From an uncultured Roseibium sp. (GTDB lineage Bacteria; Pseudomonadota; Alphaproteobacteria; Rhizobiales; Stappiaceae): a DNA stretch of 64,000 nt. The stretch is taken from the NCBI RefSeq assembly GCF_947499295.1, contig NZ_CANMNP010000002.1, positions 310,001 through 374,000 on the forward strand. The letters are read 5' to 3'. The position numbers and the translations under genes are program-made. Numbering within the stretch: position 1 is the stretch's first letter; every line of letters starts with the position of its first letter. The notes beneath the pieces are model-generated. The model searched no databases. It was not told the DNA's origin and saw only the letters and a program-made list of their open reading frames with translations. Positions 50,580 through 60,700 of this stretch are shown piece after piece.

Positions 50580-52235
50580 ATGCGTTCCTTTTCGAAACTG
50601 CTCGACAGGCTCTCGTTAGAGCCCAGACGTCTCGCAAAAGAGGCGTTGCTGGTCAGATATTTCCAGGAGACCTCGGACCCGGATCGCGGCTATGCGCTTG
50701 CGGCTTTGACGGGCGGACTGACATTCAAGAATGCCAAACCGGCTCTCCTGCGTGCGTTGGTGAGCGATCGCACGGATCCAGTGCTCTTCGCGCTTTCCTA
50801 TGATTTCGTTGGAGACTTGTCGGAAACCATTGCGCTTATGTGGCCTGCACCTGAGAAATCGCAGACTGATAGCAAAAATGCTCCTGCACCCGACATTGCC
50901 GATATTGTCGACCAACTTGAACACGCCGGCAAAACAGACGTTCCCCGCCTTTTGATCGGCTGGTTGGATACCCTTGACGAAACCGGCCGATGGGCCCTGC
51001 TGAAACTCGTCACCGGTGGTTTGCGCGTTGGTGTCTCGGCGCGCCTTGCAAAATCATCGGTTGCGAAACTGGGCTCGTTGAATGTCGCGCAGGTCGAAGA
51101 GGTCTGGCACGGCATGGCACCCCCATACGAAGCACTTTTTGCCTGGGCGGAAGGTAAGGCCGAACAGCCTGACATTGATGATCCCGCACCGTTCCGGCCG
51201 GTTATGCTCGCGCATCCGCTCGACGAGACCAAAGACCTTGAGCTGCTGGCAGCAGCGGACTTTGCCGTTGAATGGAAATGGGACGGTATCCGGGTCCAGG
51301 CGTCGTCGGGTACAAACCGTCAAGGTGAACCGGTGAAACGCCTGTACAGCCGAACCGGAGAGGACATTTCAAAGGCATTCCCCGACATCATGGACATCCT
51401 CGCGTTTGACGCCTGCATTGATGGCGAGCTTCTGATCGTGTCGCAGAACAAGGTGCGTCCGTTTTCGGATTTGCAAAAGCGCCTCAACCGAAAGACCGCC
51501 GGCCCAAAATTGTTGCGGGACTACCCGGCCGCTATCCGCGCATACGATCTGCTTTATCTTAAGGGCGAAGATCTACGCAGTTTGTCCTTCCGCGAACGGC
51601 GCAAGAAACTCGAAGCCTTTGTTGCCACGTTGTCGGAACCGCGGGTCGAAATCTCCGACATGGTGCCTGCATCATCCTGGAAGGAAATAGCTGAAGCCCG
51701 TGCAGAGCCGGCGGAGTTGCTGAAGGACGGCAACGCAGAAGCCGTCGAAGGTGTGATGCTCAAGGGATGGGAAACGCCCTATGTAACCGGGCGGCCAAAG
51801 GGCCTCTGGTTCAAATGGAAACGGGAACCGAAACTGGTCGACGCAGTGCTTATGTATGCACAGCGAGGTCATGGCAAACGGTCATCGTTTTATTCAGACT
51901 ACACATTTGGTGTTTGGCGCCATGGGGATGACGGACCGGAACTTGTCCCTGTCGGCAAGGCATATTTCGGGTTCACTGACGAGGAACTGCGTGAAATTGA
52001 CCGGTTTGTCCGCAACAACACAATCAATCGCTTCGGCCCGGTTCGCGAAGTCAGTCACGATCCGGAAAAGGGATTGGTTCTGGAAGTTGCTTTTGAGGGA
52101 TTGAACCGCTCAACGCGCCACAAGTCTGGAATTGCCATGCGTTTTCCGAGAATTTCACGGCTGAGATGGGACAAGCCCCCTTCCGAAGCAGACCGCATCG
52201 AAACCCTCCAGGCGCTGCTGCCGGTGGAAGGGTAA
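50580..52235 (+). CDS. ATP-dependent DNA ligase of the damage-response (PP_1105) type
   Basis: The 551-residue enzyme seals DNA nicks. The adenylation lysine is K233 in EWKWDGIRVQ. Other nucleotidyltransferase motifs are RLYSRTGEDISKAFPDI, ACIDGELLIVSQ, and WFKWKREPKLVDAVLMYA, with an OB domain at the C-terminus. The N-terminal half is the DNA-binding domain of this ligase class. It belongs to the four-part set of ligase, MBL exonuclease, Lhr helicase and PdeM, but here it stands 9.3 kb from the exonuclease. ATG 50580 has no good ribosome binding site, because the terminator-like hairpin fills the leader. Confidence 0.92.
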   Translation: MRSFSKLLDRLSLEPRRLAKEALLVRYFQETSDPDRGYALAALTGGLTFKNAKPALLRALVSDRTDPVLFALSYDFVGDLSETIALMWPAPEKSQTDSKNAPAPDIADIVDQLEHAGKTDVPRLLIGWLDTLDETGRWALLKLVTGGLRVGVSARLAKSSVAKLGSLNVAQVEEVWHGMAPPYEALFAWAEGKAEQPDIDDPAPFRPVMLAHPLDETKDLELLAAADFAVEWKWDGIRVQASSGTNRQGEPVKRLYSRTGEDISKAFPDIMDILAFDACIDGELLIVSQNKVRPFSDLQKRLNRKTAGPKLLRDYPAAIRAYDLLYLKGEDLRSLSFRERRKKLEAFVATLSEPRVEISDMVPASSWKEIAEARAEPAELLKDGNAEAVEGVMLKGWETPYVTGRPKGLWFKWKREPKLVDAVLMYAQRGHGKRSSFYSDYTFGVWRHGDDGPELVPVGKAYFGFTDEELREIDRFVRNNTINRFGPVREVSHDPEKGLVLEVAFEGLNRSTRHKSGIAMRFPRISRLRWDKPPSEADRIETLQALLPVEG

Positions 52236-52383
52236 CTCCCGGTGTGCCGAACGGTCCTGGTGGTTTGAGACGGATGAAGGTCTTGAAATATCGGCAATTG
52301 GCCGTGCTTTGGACACGGAATTGTGGCACCTGTTGAGTGCGCGGGTGTCAGAAGACGCCGTGTTCTGTAACTGGAGACACATA

Positions 52384-52923
52384 ATGTCAAACCGCAACAC
52401 GTGGTTTCTTTCCCTTCTGAGTGCCATTGTGGCCGCAATGATTTTCGCCACTTCAGTCGGTGCCGAGAGCAGGGTCTCTCCGGAAGATATCGAAGCGGTT
52501 ACAGGCGGCGCGGCTGATCGCTATTCGCTGGTCGCCGTTGACGATGATATTCTGAGGGTTGATCGGCAAAACGGCACTGTGTCGGTCTGCAAGGAACAGA
52601 GTGCCTCCTGGCGGTGCAATCCGGTGCCCCTCGCGGAAGATGCGTATCTTGCCGAGATCAACGATCTTGCGGAAGAGGTTGACCGTCTCACGGCACGGCT
52701 TCAAGAGTTGGAAGACGGGGCCGGCGATGGCGCAATAGTGCCGCCGGGAAAGGCACCGGAAAAGGCGGATCCGGAGACAGGTTCTGAAAATGAAACCTCG
52801 CGCCTGAACGAAAAGGACGAGAAAGAGCTAGAGCAAATGATGACCTTTACCGAAAGCGCGATGCGCAGGTTCTTCGGTATGGTGCGCGAGCTTCAGCGCG
52901 ATTTCGAAGGTGAAGGGAACTAA
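52384..52923 (+). CDS. Exported protein of unknown function with coiled-coil tail
   Basis: The 179-residue product has a signal peptide (WFLSLLSAIVAAMIFATSVGA, residues 6-26). A small domain has two Cys in VSVCKEQSASWRCNPVP and begins DRYSLVAVDDDILRVDRQ. An acidic helical end follows (NDLAEEVDRLTARLQELED). I have seen this small two-Cys domain repeatedly in alphaproteobacterial exported proteins, but it has no assigned function. ATG 52384 is supported by GGAGA 8 bases upstream; the longer open frame to 52309 lacks a signal. It follows the ligase gene by 148 bases on the same strand. Confidence 0.7.
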   Translation: MSNRNTWFLSLLSAIVAAMIFATSVGAESRVSPEDIEAVTGGAADRYSLVAVDDDILRVDRQNGTVSVCKEQSASWRCNPVPLAEDAYLAEINDLAEEVDRLTARLQELEDGAGDGAIVPPGKAPEKADPETGSENETSRLNEKDEKELEQMMTFTESAMRRFFGMVRELQRDFEGEGN

Positions 52924-52967
52924 TTTTCCTTCACTCCCATTTTCGAGATTTTCAGGTTTTACCGACG

Positions 52968-53837
52968 TCAATCGATCAGCATCTTGTTGATGGCCTGATG
53001 TGCCTCTTGGGGCAAAGAAACGGCTTGCCGTGCCTCTAGATCCATAGTGAGTGCAACAACGTCAAGTGTGGCTGCCAGGCGGCCGGTGCGGCTTTCGAAC
53101 AGATGGTGGCGCATCGAGAACGTTTTTGGACCCACACCGGTAAATCCAGTCGCCACGATCACTGTGTCACCCGTTTTTAAGGGTGTCGCCCATGTGAGTT
53201 TCATTTCCACCGCAACACGACCAAAACCGTTTTCGGAAAGATATGAATGCGTCATCGGTGTGCGTTGCCAAACATGAGCAACACCGTCGGTACAACATGA
53301 CAACGCGAACTGATCGTCTGCCTTGTTGTCAATGCCGATATCACGCGGCAGGACGGTGCCCCGATAGCAGATCTGAGCGCCCTTTGACTGCACTCCGGGC
53401 AACGTCGTTCGAAGGCCGGCAGGGCCGGCCGAGAGGCCTCTTGGTGAGGCCTCGGAAATCATCGGTGTCTGATAATCCGAAAATCTCTGGCGGAGGTTCT
53501 TGGCTGAACTTGCATTTGGCTCATAACCATCGAGTGCCGTCGCGGCCAGCATTCCGGTGCCACCATCCCGCAACTCGTGAATGACGGTCAACATATGTGG
53601 ACCGTCGAAGGCAACACTCGACTGAACGGTGATGAGGTCGCCGGTGCGCAGCTCTTTGTGAAATCTGACGTGTCGGACCCTTCTTGCGCCGACAAGGGTT
53701 TCGCTCAGGCCCGAGATGAGTCGAAACTGACGATCCGCCTCTTCGAACCGGTTGAAGTAGAACTGCACGTTAAGATGGTCGTTTTCATCGCATTCCCAGC
53801 GATTGACAAACGAAAATAGCGTTGCCTGAATTGTCAT
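52968..53837 (-). CDS. Acyl-CoA thioesterase-like protein, double hotdog
   Basis: The 289-residue product is two 4HBT hotdog domains in tandem. The first opens RWECDENDHLNVQFYFNRFEEADRQF, with the Asp-x2-x-His-Leu-Asn-Val active-site style of 4-hydroxybenzoyl-CoA thioesterases. The second has HVWQRTPMTHSYLSENGFGRVAV and a GDTVIVATGFTGVG strand. Activity on a CoA thioester is likely; the substrate is unknown. ATG 53837 is divergent from the response-regulator gene with a 456-base gap rich in dyads. The gene ends just after the convergent unknown exported protein. Confidence 0.82.
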   Translation of the reverse strand: MTIQATLFSFVNRWECDENDHLNVQFYFNRFEEADRQFRLISGLSETLVGARRVRHVRFHKELRTGDLITVQSSVAFDGPHMLTVIHELRDGGTGMLAATALDGYEPNASSAKNLRQRFSDYQTPMISEASPRGLSAGPAGLRTTLPGVQSKGAQICYRGTVLPRDIGIDNKADDQFALSCCTDGVAHVWQRTPMTHSYLSENGFGRVAVEMKLTWATPLKTGDTVIVATGFTGVGPKTFSMRHHLFESRTGRLAATLDVVALTMDLEARQAVSLPQEAHQAINKMLID

Positions 53838-54293
53838 TATTTAAAATCGTATGCCCAGTGATTTTGATTATGTGTGCAATCGCTTGCAAGTTCATTTGTT
53901 GCTGTCTTTACGTAAATTATCAACAGCAAATGTAGTCTGTGGAAAAAATACGCTCACGGGTGAATGGATACTGCATCCATTCATAAATTCACTTCGCATA
54001 AGTGAAATAAACTCTGGGTTGTTTGGGGAGCTGTGCTGCATGGTGCAATTAATACTTAGGTTATTCAGCGTAAGGTTAGGTCATTGTTCCTTGCCGCGGT
54101 GCATTTGCGAATAATACGGGTTCGCCAAAAGCATGGTTTGACTTGCGAGTTCTCCTTGTTGCAAACATACTGAACTAAAGGCCGCAAGAATGAGTGTCAC
54201 GCTCGATAACCAAATGGTCTAAGGCACAGGGATGTCCCAATTCGTTGGACGGGGGACTGTGCTGCAAAAGGACCGTTGAGGGAGGAAAACAAC
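53838..54293. other. Dyad-rich intergenic region before the response-regulator gene
   Basis: The 456-base gap is more A/T-rich than its surroundings. Two perfect dyads lie side by side, TGAATGGAT/ATCCATTCA (53961-53983) and TTCACTT/AAGTGAA (53988-54006), separated by TAAA. A self-complementary TTTACGTAAA is at 53907-53916, flanked by an imperfect CATTTG/CAAATG pair. An open frame crosses the region, but the dyads run through it and there is no ribosome binding site, so I take it as non-coding. Confidence 0.6.
53961..54006. promoter_or_regulatory. Pair of adjacent inverted repeats, likely operators
   Basis: The first dyad has a 9-bp arm with a 5-base centre (ACTGC), the second a 7-bp arm with a 5-base centre (CGCAT). 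They are 4 bases apart. Neither is followed by a T run on either strand, so protein binding sites are more likely than terminators. They sit 290 bases before the response-regulator start and about 130 bases from the divergent thioesterase start. Confidence 0.5.
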
Positions 54294-54980
54294 GTGTCGG
54301 CGACAACGTACAAGTTTATCATCGCAGACGATCATCCCTTGTTTCGTGGCGCCCTGCGTCAGACGCTCGAGACCCAGTTTCCAAATGCCTCAATAGAAGA
54401 GGCTGGTGCGCTTGAAGACGTCACAACACGCCTGGAACAGGACGGGGATGCGGATCTGATTCTCCTGGATTTGACCATGCCGGGCATGCGTGGCTTCTCA
54501 GGTCTCATGTATTTGCGGGCACAGTTTTCTGGAGTGCCGGTCGTGGTTGTTTCCGCCAATGAGGATCCTCAAGCCATTCGGCGTGCGATTGAGTTCGGTG
54601 CATCAGGTTTCATCCCGAAGTCGCATGGTATTGAAGTCATCCGGCAGGCGATTTCCGAAGTCATGAACGGGAATGTCTGGACACCGCCGGATGTTGATTT
54701 GTCAGCTGATGACGGTGGCAGTGATCTTGTGCAGCGTTTGTCCACGCTCACACCGCAGCAGGTGCGGGTTCTGATGATGCTTTCTGAAGGACTTTTGAAC
54801 AAGCAGATCGCCTATGAGCTGTCGGTATCAGAGGCAACCGTGAAAGCCCACGTTTCAGCGATCCTGCAAAAACTGGGTGTGGAAAGCCGCACCCAGGCCG
54901 TGATTGAAGCGTCGAAGATTGAAGCCGGCCAGTGGCAGCTTGGCGGCGAAGAAGAAACGAAAGCTGCAGAAGCGCGCTAA
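54294..54980 (+). CDS. LuxR-type response regulator (CrbR/ErdR-like)
   Basis: The 228-residue product has an N-terminal receiver domain (FIIADDHPLFRGALRQTL, phosphoacceptor Asp59 in LILLDLTMPG, and the late PKSHG lysine). The C-terminal GerE helix-turn-helix has LTPQQVRVLMMLSEGLLNKQIAYELSVSEATVKAHV, read here as LTPQQVRVLMMLSEGL and NKQIAYELSVSEATVKAHV. GTG 54294 is used because a GGGAGGA lies about 9 bases upstream; a TTG at 54276 would overlap that site. Two genes away is a transporter-fused hybrid kinase, the usual partner in CrbS/CrbR acetate-switch systems. Pairing is inferred. Confidence 0.85.
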   Translation: MSATTYKFIIADDHPLFRGALRQTLETQFPNASIEEAGALEDVTTRLEQDGDADLILLDLTMPGMRGFSGLMYLRAQFSGVPVVVVSANEDPQAIRRAIEFGASGFIPKSHGIEVIRQAISEVMNGNVWTPPDVDLSADDGGSDLVQRLSTLTPQQVRVLMMLSEGLLNKQIAYELSVSEATVKAHVSAILQKLGVESRTQAVIEASKIEAGQWQLGGEEETKAAEAR

Positions 54981-55189
54981 AGCGGTCAGCGCTTTGGCAA
55001 ATAGACCCGAATTCTGCCCGGTTTCTGCCAGTGCAAGAACCACCCTGTTTGCGCGCTTCCCCTAAAGTAATTTGAAATTCCTGTCGATTCTATTCGGGCG
55101 TCTTTACCGGACCTTCAGGGTATTCCCCTATAGCTCGTCCTGCGGGGAGATTCCGCGCTCAAGTTTCGAGTAGCAATCGCGGAGACAAA

Positions 55190-57682
55190 ATGCGCTTTAG
55201 CGCCCACTGGAAACTGGTCTTGCTGACGATCGGCAGGGCATTCCTTTCGACTGGCAAGACAGTCCAGGGAGAGCTAAAAGATCGCACGGTCACCCCGACC
55301 GGTCAGCAGGATTCCGATCCAACCAGGGCCTTTCTTCTGTCTTTCGGGTATCCGGTCGTTGAGGAGGACGTTGCACGCAAGGTTCGCGCGGCGCAGATCT
55401 CCAGTATTGCTCGCCTGACACCTTTCACTGTGTTGGCGAACTTGATCAATGCCATTGTCATTGTCCCTGTCTTCTTGGGAATTCTGCCGAACGTGGTCGT
55501 CTTTGGCTGGCTGGCTGCCGTCGTCGGACTTTTGACGCTCACAACGAGCAAATGGATCAGTGCCAGCCGGTCTCCCATCGAGTCGGCCTCCCGGCGGGCA
55601 CTCGACAAAGCGGTTTCCCATGCCACGATCTTCAGCGCTTTATGGGCCGTTGTGCCGATCGCTGCGTTTTCGAGCGGTGATGCAAACGCTATCTGGATCG
55701 CCTCTTGTGTGACCACCGGCATGATCTGCGGTGGCGGGTTTGCTCTTGCGACTGTTCCTCAGGCAGCCATTCGATGGGTGGCCATTATTTTCATTGCCTC
55801 AGTCCTGTCGCTTTCCATCGATCCGAGTGCATCCACCTGGCCGTTATTGTTTCTGCTTTCGAGTTATGCGGTCGTGATCGTCTGCAGCGTGGCGTCCGCA
55901 GGGTGGCTGTTCGCATCTCACTTCCTGGCGGAGGCCGAACTTGAACACCGCGGAGAGTTGATCGCTTTACTTCTTAATGAATTTGAAGAAAAGGCCAGCG
56001 ACTGGATCTGGGAAGCGGACAGCCAGGGCACGTTGCGCAATATCTCTGAGCGTTTTGTTCACGCCAGCGGCAGAACACAAGACGAACTTGAAACATTGCG
56101 CATGGTGGACCTCGCTTATTCGCTCGACGAAAGCGAAGCACGTGATGTTGTCGGCGACCTGGAAGAAGCGCTGGAACTTCAAAAGACATTCCGCGACAGA
56201 GTTATCGGGGTGGATGTAAAGGGCGACGAGCGCTGGTGGTCCCTGTCTGCCCGCCCGGTTTATGACGATCATGGGTTCTTTGCAGGATATCGCGGCGTGG
56301 CGTCAGATATCACCGAGACACGGCGGGCTAACGCACTTGTCTCACATCTTGCCGAACACGATTCCCTGACTGGAATAGGCAACCGAAGCTGGTTCCTGAA
56401 ACAGGCTGAGCAGTTGCTTGAAGAACAGTCAAAAACCGGCCGGACGACTTTGACGCTGTTCCTTATCGACCTGGACAACTTCAAGGTTGTCAACGATACA
56501 AGCGGGCACCCGGCCGGAGATGAGTTGTTGCGACAGGTCGCGAGCCGCTTTTCCTCAATCAGCGAAGGCAGAACGGTCCTTGCAAGATTTGGTGGTGACG
56601 AATTTGCCGCCCTTGGGCAGTTCGTGAGCGATCAGGCAGCAAGTGCATTCGCCGAGGAAATGGTCAATGTGACCCGCAAGCCATTTCGGATTGGCCGCCG
56701 AGATTTTGCTATTGGCGCAACGGTTGGTTTCACGCGCCTTCGCGATGACGCCGACACAGTCGATGATCTGATGCGCAAGGCGGATATTGCGCTTTACAAG
56801 GCCAAGGAAAGCGGACGCGGCAGGGCACTTGCGTTTGAAGCCGACATGGAGCGGGAAGTCCGTGAGCGCCGGGAAATGGAAGCCGATCTGCGCGAGGCGT
56901 TTGAATACGGCAAACTGGCAACCGAGTTCCAGCCGATTGTCGATGCGCGCACTGGCAAGGTCGTATCCAGTGAAGTGCTTGTGCGCTGGTTCCACCCGAC
57001 GCGTGGCGAAATTGGCCCGGACACATTCATTCCTATTGCTGAACATGCGGGCCTGATCTTGCCATTGGGGAACTGGGTTCTCAAACGTGCCTGCGCCGCC
57101 GCAGCGCAGTGCCCGGAGCTGAACAGTATTGCCGTCAATTTGTCACCGGTTCAGTTTATGGATCCAAATCTCGTCGAGCAGGTTACAGCTGTGCTGGCTG
57201 AAACCGGCTTCCCGCCCGAGCGGTTGGTTCTGGAGATCACGGAATCCGTCTTCCTGAAGGATTTCGGAACAGCTTCCACCAAACTTGCGAAACTGCGCGA
57301 ACTCGGCATTCACATTGCGCTTGACGATTTCGGAACGGGCTATTCGTCGCTTTCGTATCTGCGGCAGTACAAATTCGACAAGATCAAGATAGACAAGTCA
57401 TTCGTGGACGAAATCGGTGAGCGCAGCGACGGGCTGGCCATCATTTCGGCGGTGATTGCACTTGCCCACAATCTTGGTCTTGAAGTGACAGCGGAGGGTG
57501 TCGAGCGCAAGTTTCAGGTCGACGCCTTACGCACGCTTGGATGTGACACAATGCAGGGCTACTATTTCGGCAAGCCGAATGCGAACCCGATGAAGATCAC
57601 CGACGTTGTGAACGAAGACTGGGACCAGCCTGTTTCTGAAGAGAATTCGCCGGTGGCCGGGCTTTTGAAGCCGGCCAGTTGA
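55190..57682 (+). CDS. GGDEF-EAL protein with MASE-like membrane sensor and PAS
   Basis: The 830-residue product has a long N-terminal membrane region with five to six hydrophobic spans (about residues 75-240, e.g. WPLLFLLSSYAVVIVCSVASAG). A PAS domain follows (about 265-380, DWIWEADSQGTLRNISERF). The GGDEF domain has an intact GGDEF motif at residues 468-472 (ARFGGDEFAAL). The EAL domain reads SSEVLVRW in place of EAL and keeps DDFGTGYSS near residue 711. The cyclase half therefore looks active, and the phosphodiesterase half has a changed signature residue. It turns over c-di-GMP at the inner membrane. It lies between the response regulator and the hybrid kinase. ATG 55190. Confidence 0.88.
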   Translation: MRFSAHWKLVLLTIGRAFLSTGKTVQGELKDRTVTPTGQQDSDPTRAFLLSFGYPVVEEDVARKVRAAQISSIARLTPFTVLANLINAIVIVPVFLGILPNVVVFGWLAAVVGLLTLTTSKWISASRSPIESASRRALDKAVSHATIFSALWAVVPIAAFSSGDANAIWIASCVTTGMICGGGFALATVPQAAIRWVAIIFIASVLSLSIDPSASTWPLLFLLSSYAVVIVCSVASAGWLFASHFLAEAELEHRGELIALLLNEFEEKASDWIWEADSQGTLRNISERFVHASGRTQDELETLRMVDLAYSLDESEARDVVGDLEEALELQKTFRDRVIGVDVKGDERWWSLSARPVYDDHGFFAGYRGVASDITETRRANALVSHLAEHDSLTGIGNRSWFLKQAEQLLEEQSKTGRTTLTLFLIDLDNFKVVNDTSGHPAGDELLRQVASRFSSISEGRTVLARFGGDEFAALGQFVSDQAASAFAEEMVNVTRKPFRIGRRDFAIGATVGFTRLRDDADTVDDLMRKADIALYKAKESGRGRALAFEADMEREVRERREMEADLREAFEYGKLATEFQPIVDARTGKVVSSEVLVRWFHPTRGEIGPDTFIPIAEHAGLILPLGNWVLKRACAAAAQCPELNSIAVNLSPVQFMDPNLVEQVTAVLAETGFPPERLVLEITESVFLKDFGTASTKLAKLRELGIHIALDDFGTGYSSLSYLRQYKFDKIKIDKSFVDEIGERSDGLAIISAVIALAHNLGLEVTAEGVERKFQVDALRTLGCDTMQGYYFGKPNANPMKITDVVNEDWDQPVSEENSPVAGLLKPAS

Positions 57683-57711
57683 ACAGCGTCCTGGCCACAA
57701 TACCTTGTAAG

Positions 57712-60700
57712 TTACTCTGCTGCCTGACCTGCCTGACAACGCGCCAGATGTGCCCTTAGTGCAGCCGGCTTGACCGGTTTGTTGAAGAAGCTGATGTCTT
57801 TTTCGCCAGCTTCCGTTCTGACGGCCCGGCTTCTGTCTGCCGTGATCAGGATCGCCGGGATCTGGTTTCCGAATTTCCATCTCAATCTGACAATGGCTTC
57901 AATGCCGGTCCCATTGTCCAGGTGGTAGTCGGCAAGGATCACATCGGGTGTCAGGCCGGCTTCATTCAGTTTGGCTGCCGCTTCTGTGTCGTCCGCGGCG
58001 GTGAACACTCTGCAATTCCAGCTGGAAAGCAAGTGCTGCATTCCGCTGAGGATATCGGGTTCGTTGTCGATCGCAACCACGCATAGGCCGTCCAGCTGTC
58101 CCAATGATGCGGGCATCTGCTGAACCGGTGTGAGATCCGGCAAGGCTGCCGAGCGAGGCAATTCGACCGAAAAACAGGAGCCTTTGTAGGCCTCTGAACG
58201 CAATTCCACGGGGTGTTGCAGTACATGGGAAATTCGTTCGACGATTGAAAGTCCGAGCCCGAGACCCTTTGCCACGCGCATTCCGTCATCCAGTCGATGG
58301 AATTCCTGAAAGATCGCCTTTTGCTTGCTTTTGGGAATGCCCATGCCGGTGTCGTGGATTTCAACCAGAATGCGTTTGCCGCGTCTGCGGCAGCCAACGA
58401 GCACGCGGCCTTTCTGCGTGTATTTCAACGCGTTTGAGACGAGGTTTTGGAGCAGCCGCCGTAACAGACGGCGGTCCGTCCGAACGGATAGAGACGTTGG
58501 AACAATTCGCAGCTCCAGCCCTTTCTCCTCAGCAACAGGCTGGAAGTCCAGGGCAATTCCCCGCAGGATTTCATCCAGCCGAAAGACGGTTGGTTCCGGC
58601 TTCAACGCTCCTGTATCCAACCGGGAAATATCGAGCACCGCACCGATGATATCTTCAACGGATTCCAGCGCTGTTTCGACATTGCGGACAAGTGAACCGT
58701 CTTCACCGTCCTTGAGTTTGTCCACCAGAACAGAGGCATAAAGACGGGCGGCGTTGAGCGGCTGCAGGATGTCGTGGCCGGCTGCTGCAAGAAACCTCGT
58801 CTTGCCGATGTTGGCTTCTTCTGCGGCGTGGGTCGCTTCAACGAGGCGTTCATTGACAGAGGTCAGCTCTTCTGTGCGTTCGCGCACGCGGCGTTCCAGT
58901 GTTTCGTTAGCCCGTGCCAGCGCATCTTCCGCCATCACCCGCTCGGTAATGTCCGTATAGGTCGTCACGATGCCACCATCGGGCATTGGACTGATGCGCA
59001 CTTCAAATACCGTTCCGTTGGAGGCCAGTCTTTCTTGAAAGGTCTCCTGCACCAGCACCAGTTTTTCCAGGCGGTCTGCAACAATTGCCTCCACCGGACC
59101 CGCCCCGTGCTCGCCGCGTTCGGCATTGAACCTCACGATTGCATCCAGCGTCGTGCCGACCTGCCCATATTCTGCTGGCAATCCGAGGAGGTCGCGGAAT
59201 TGGCGGTTCCAGCAGATCAGCCTGAGATCCCGGTCGAACACGCCGATGCCCTGCCGAACCTGATCAAGCGCCGTTTGCAGCAGATCCCTGTTGTATTGGA
59301 TCGCCATGGAGGCATCGTCGAGCAGCTTGACCGCACCCTTCGTGGAGGGGTCGTGCCGCTTCAACATCAATGTGAGTACTAGGCGAGAGGAGGCAGCTCC
59401 AATCGCGCTTGCCAAGAGCTGCTCTGAAAATCTGAGCAGGTTGGCATCGGCCATCATATTCGGGTCCAGCTCCTTGCCACGTTCGCTGGCGAACCGCTGA
59501 AAGGAACGTTCGGTTCTCACGTCGCCAAGATAGCGCGCAACAGTTGCCTGGAGATCGCCCGCCGTCACGGAGGTGCGCCAGTACCGCAAGTTGGGCGAGG
59601 GGGCCAGCTTTGCCGGGACGAACACGTTTGCCTGGATGGTTTCCGCCGGGAGCGGCTTTCGAATGAAAGAAGCGCCGACAAAAAGGCAGATATTGACGGC
59701 AAGGCTCCAGAGCGTGCCGTGTATGAACGGATCGATCTCAATGCCGAGAAGCGCCTGGGGTTGCAGCCATCCAATGCCGAAAGGGCCGGTTGCCAGGAAA
59801 CCGTCGGAAAAAAGGCCGGACTTCGCAAAAGTCGGCAGCAATAGCGTATAGGCCCAGACAATGAAGCCGCCGCAAAGACCGGAAATAGCACCGAGCGAGG
59901 TTGCCCGGCGCCAAAAGAGGGCACCGACAAAGGCCGGTGCAAACTGTGCAATCGCCGCAAATGACAACAGGCCAATGGACACAAGAGCTGCGGTATTGCC
60001 AGCCGCTTTGTAGTAGGCATAGGCAAGCAGCAGGATGCCGAAGATCGCCAGACGCCTGATGGTCAGGAGCCGTCTGCTCATGTCGCGGCCGTTTGCGTTG
60101 ACAATGTCCTCTTCGCTGTGACGGCGCAGCAGCAGGGGCACCACAATGTCATTTGAAATCATGATGGACAGCGCAACAGTGGCGACGATCACCATGGCGG
60201 TCGCAGCAGACAGACCGCCAATGAACGCAAACATGGCCAGCCAGTACTGACCTGCATCTATCGGCAGTGCCAGAACATAGGTGTCAGGGTTGATGTCCTG
60301 GCCGAACCTGAGCATGCCGGCAGCGGCAATCGGAATAACGAAAAGATTGATCAGCACCAGATAAAGCGGAAACATCCAGGTGGCCCGGCGCAACTCTTCG
60401 TCGGAATTGTTTTCCGTCACGGTGACATGAAACTGACGCGGCAACAAAATGACGGCAAAGGCCGACAGACAGGACATGACGAGCCAGTTGCCGATATTGA
60501 TGGGTTGGTCGAAAACCTGAGCGACTTCCGGAGCTTCCGAGATTGCGCGGACGAGGTCGAGCGGACCTTCGAACATGAAATAGGTGACCCATATGCCGAC
60601 CGCCAGAAAGGCGAGCAACTTGACCACCGCTTCAGCCGCGATGGCCAGCATCAGTCCTTCCTGGTGCTCGGTGGCGTCTATGTGCCGTGTGCCGAAGGCC

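Noticed and set aside
53851-54114. An 87-codon frame in the region between the thioesterase and LuxR genes
   Set aside because: Two perfect dyads and an A/T-rich composition run through it and there is no ribosome binding site, so it looks like regulatory DNA.
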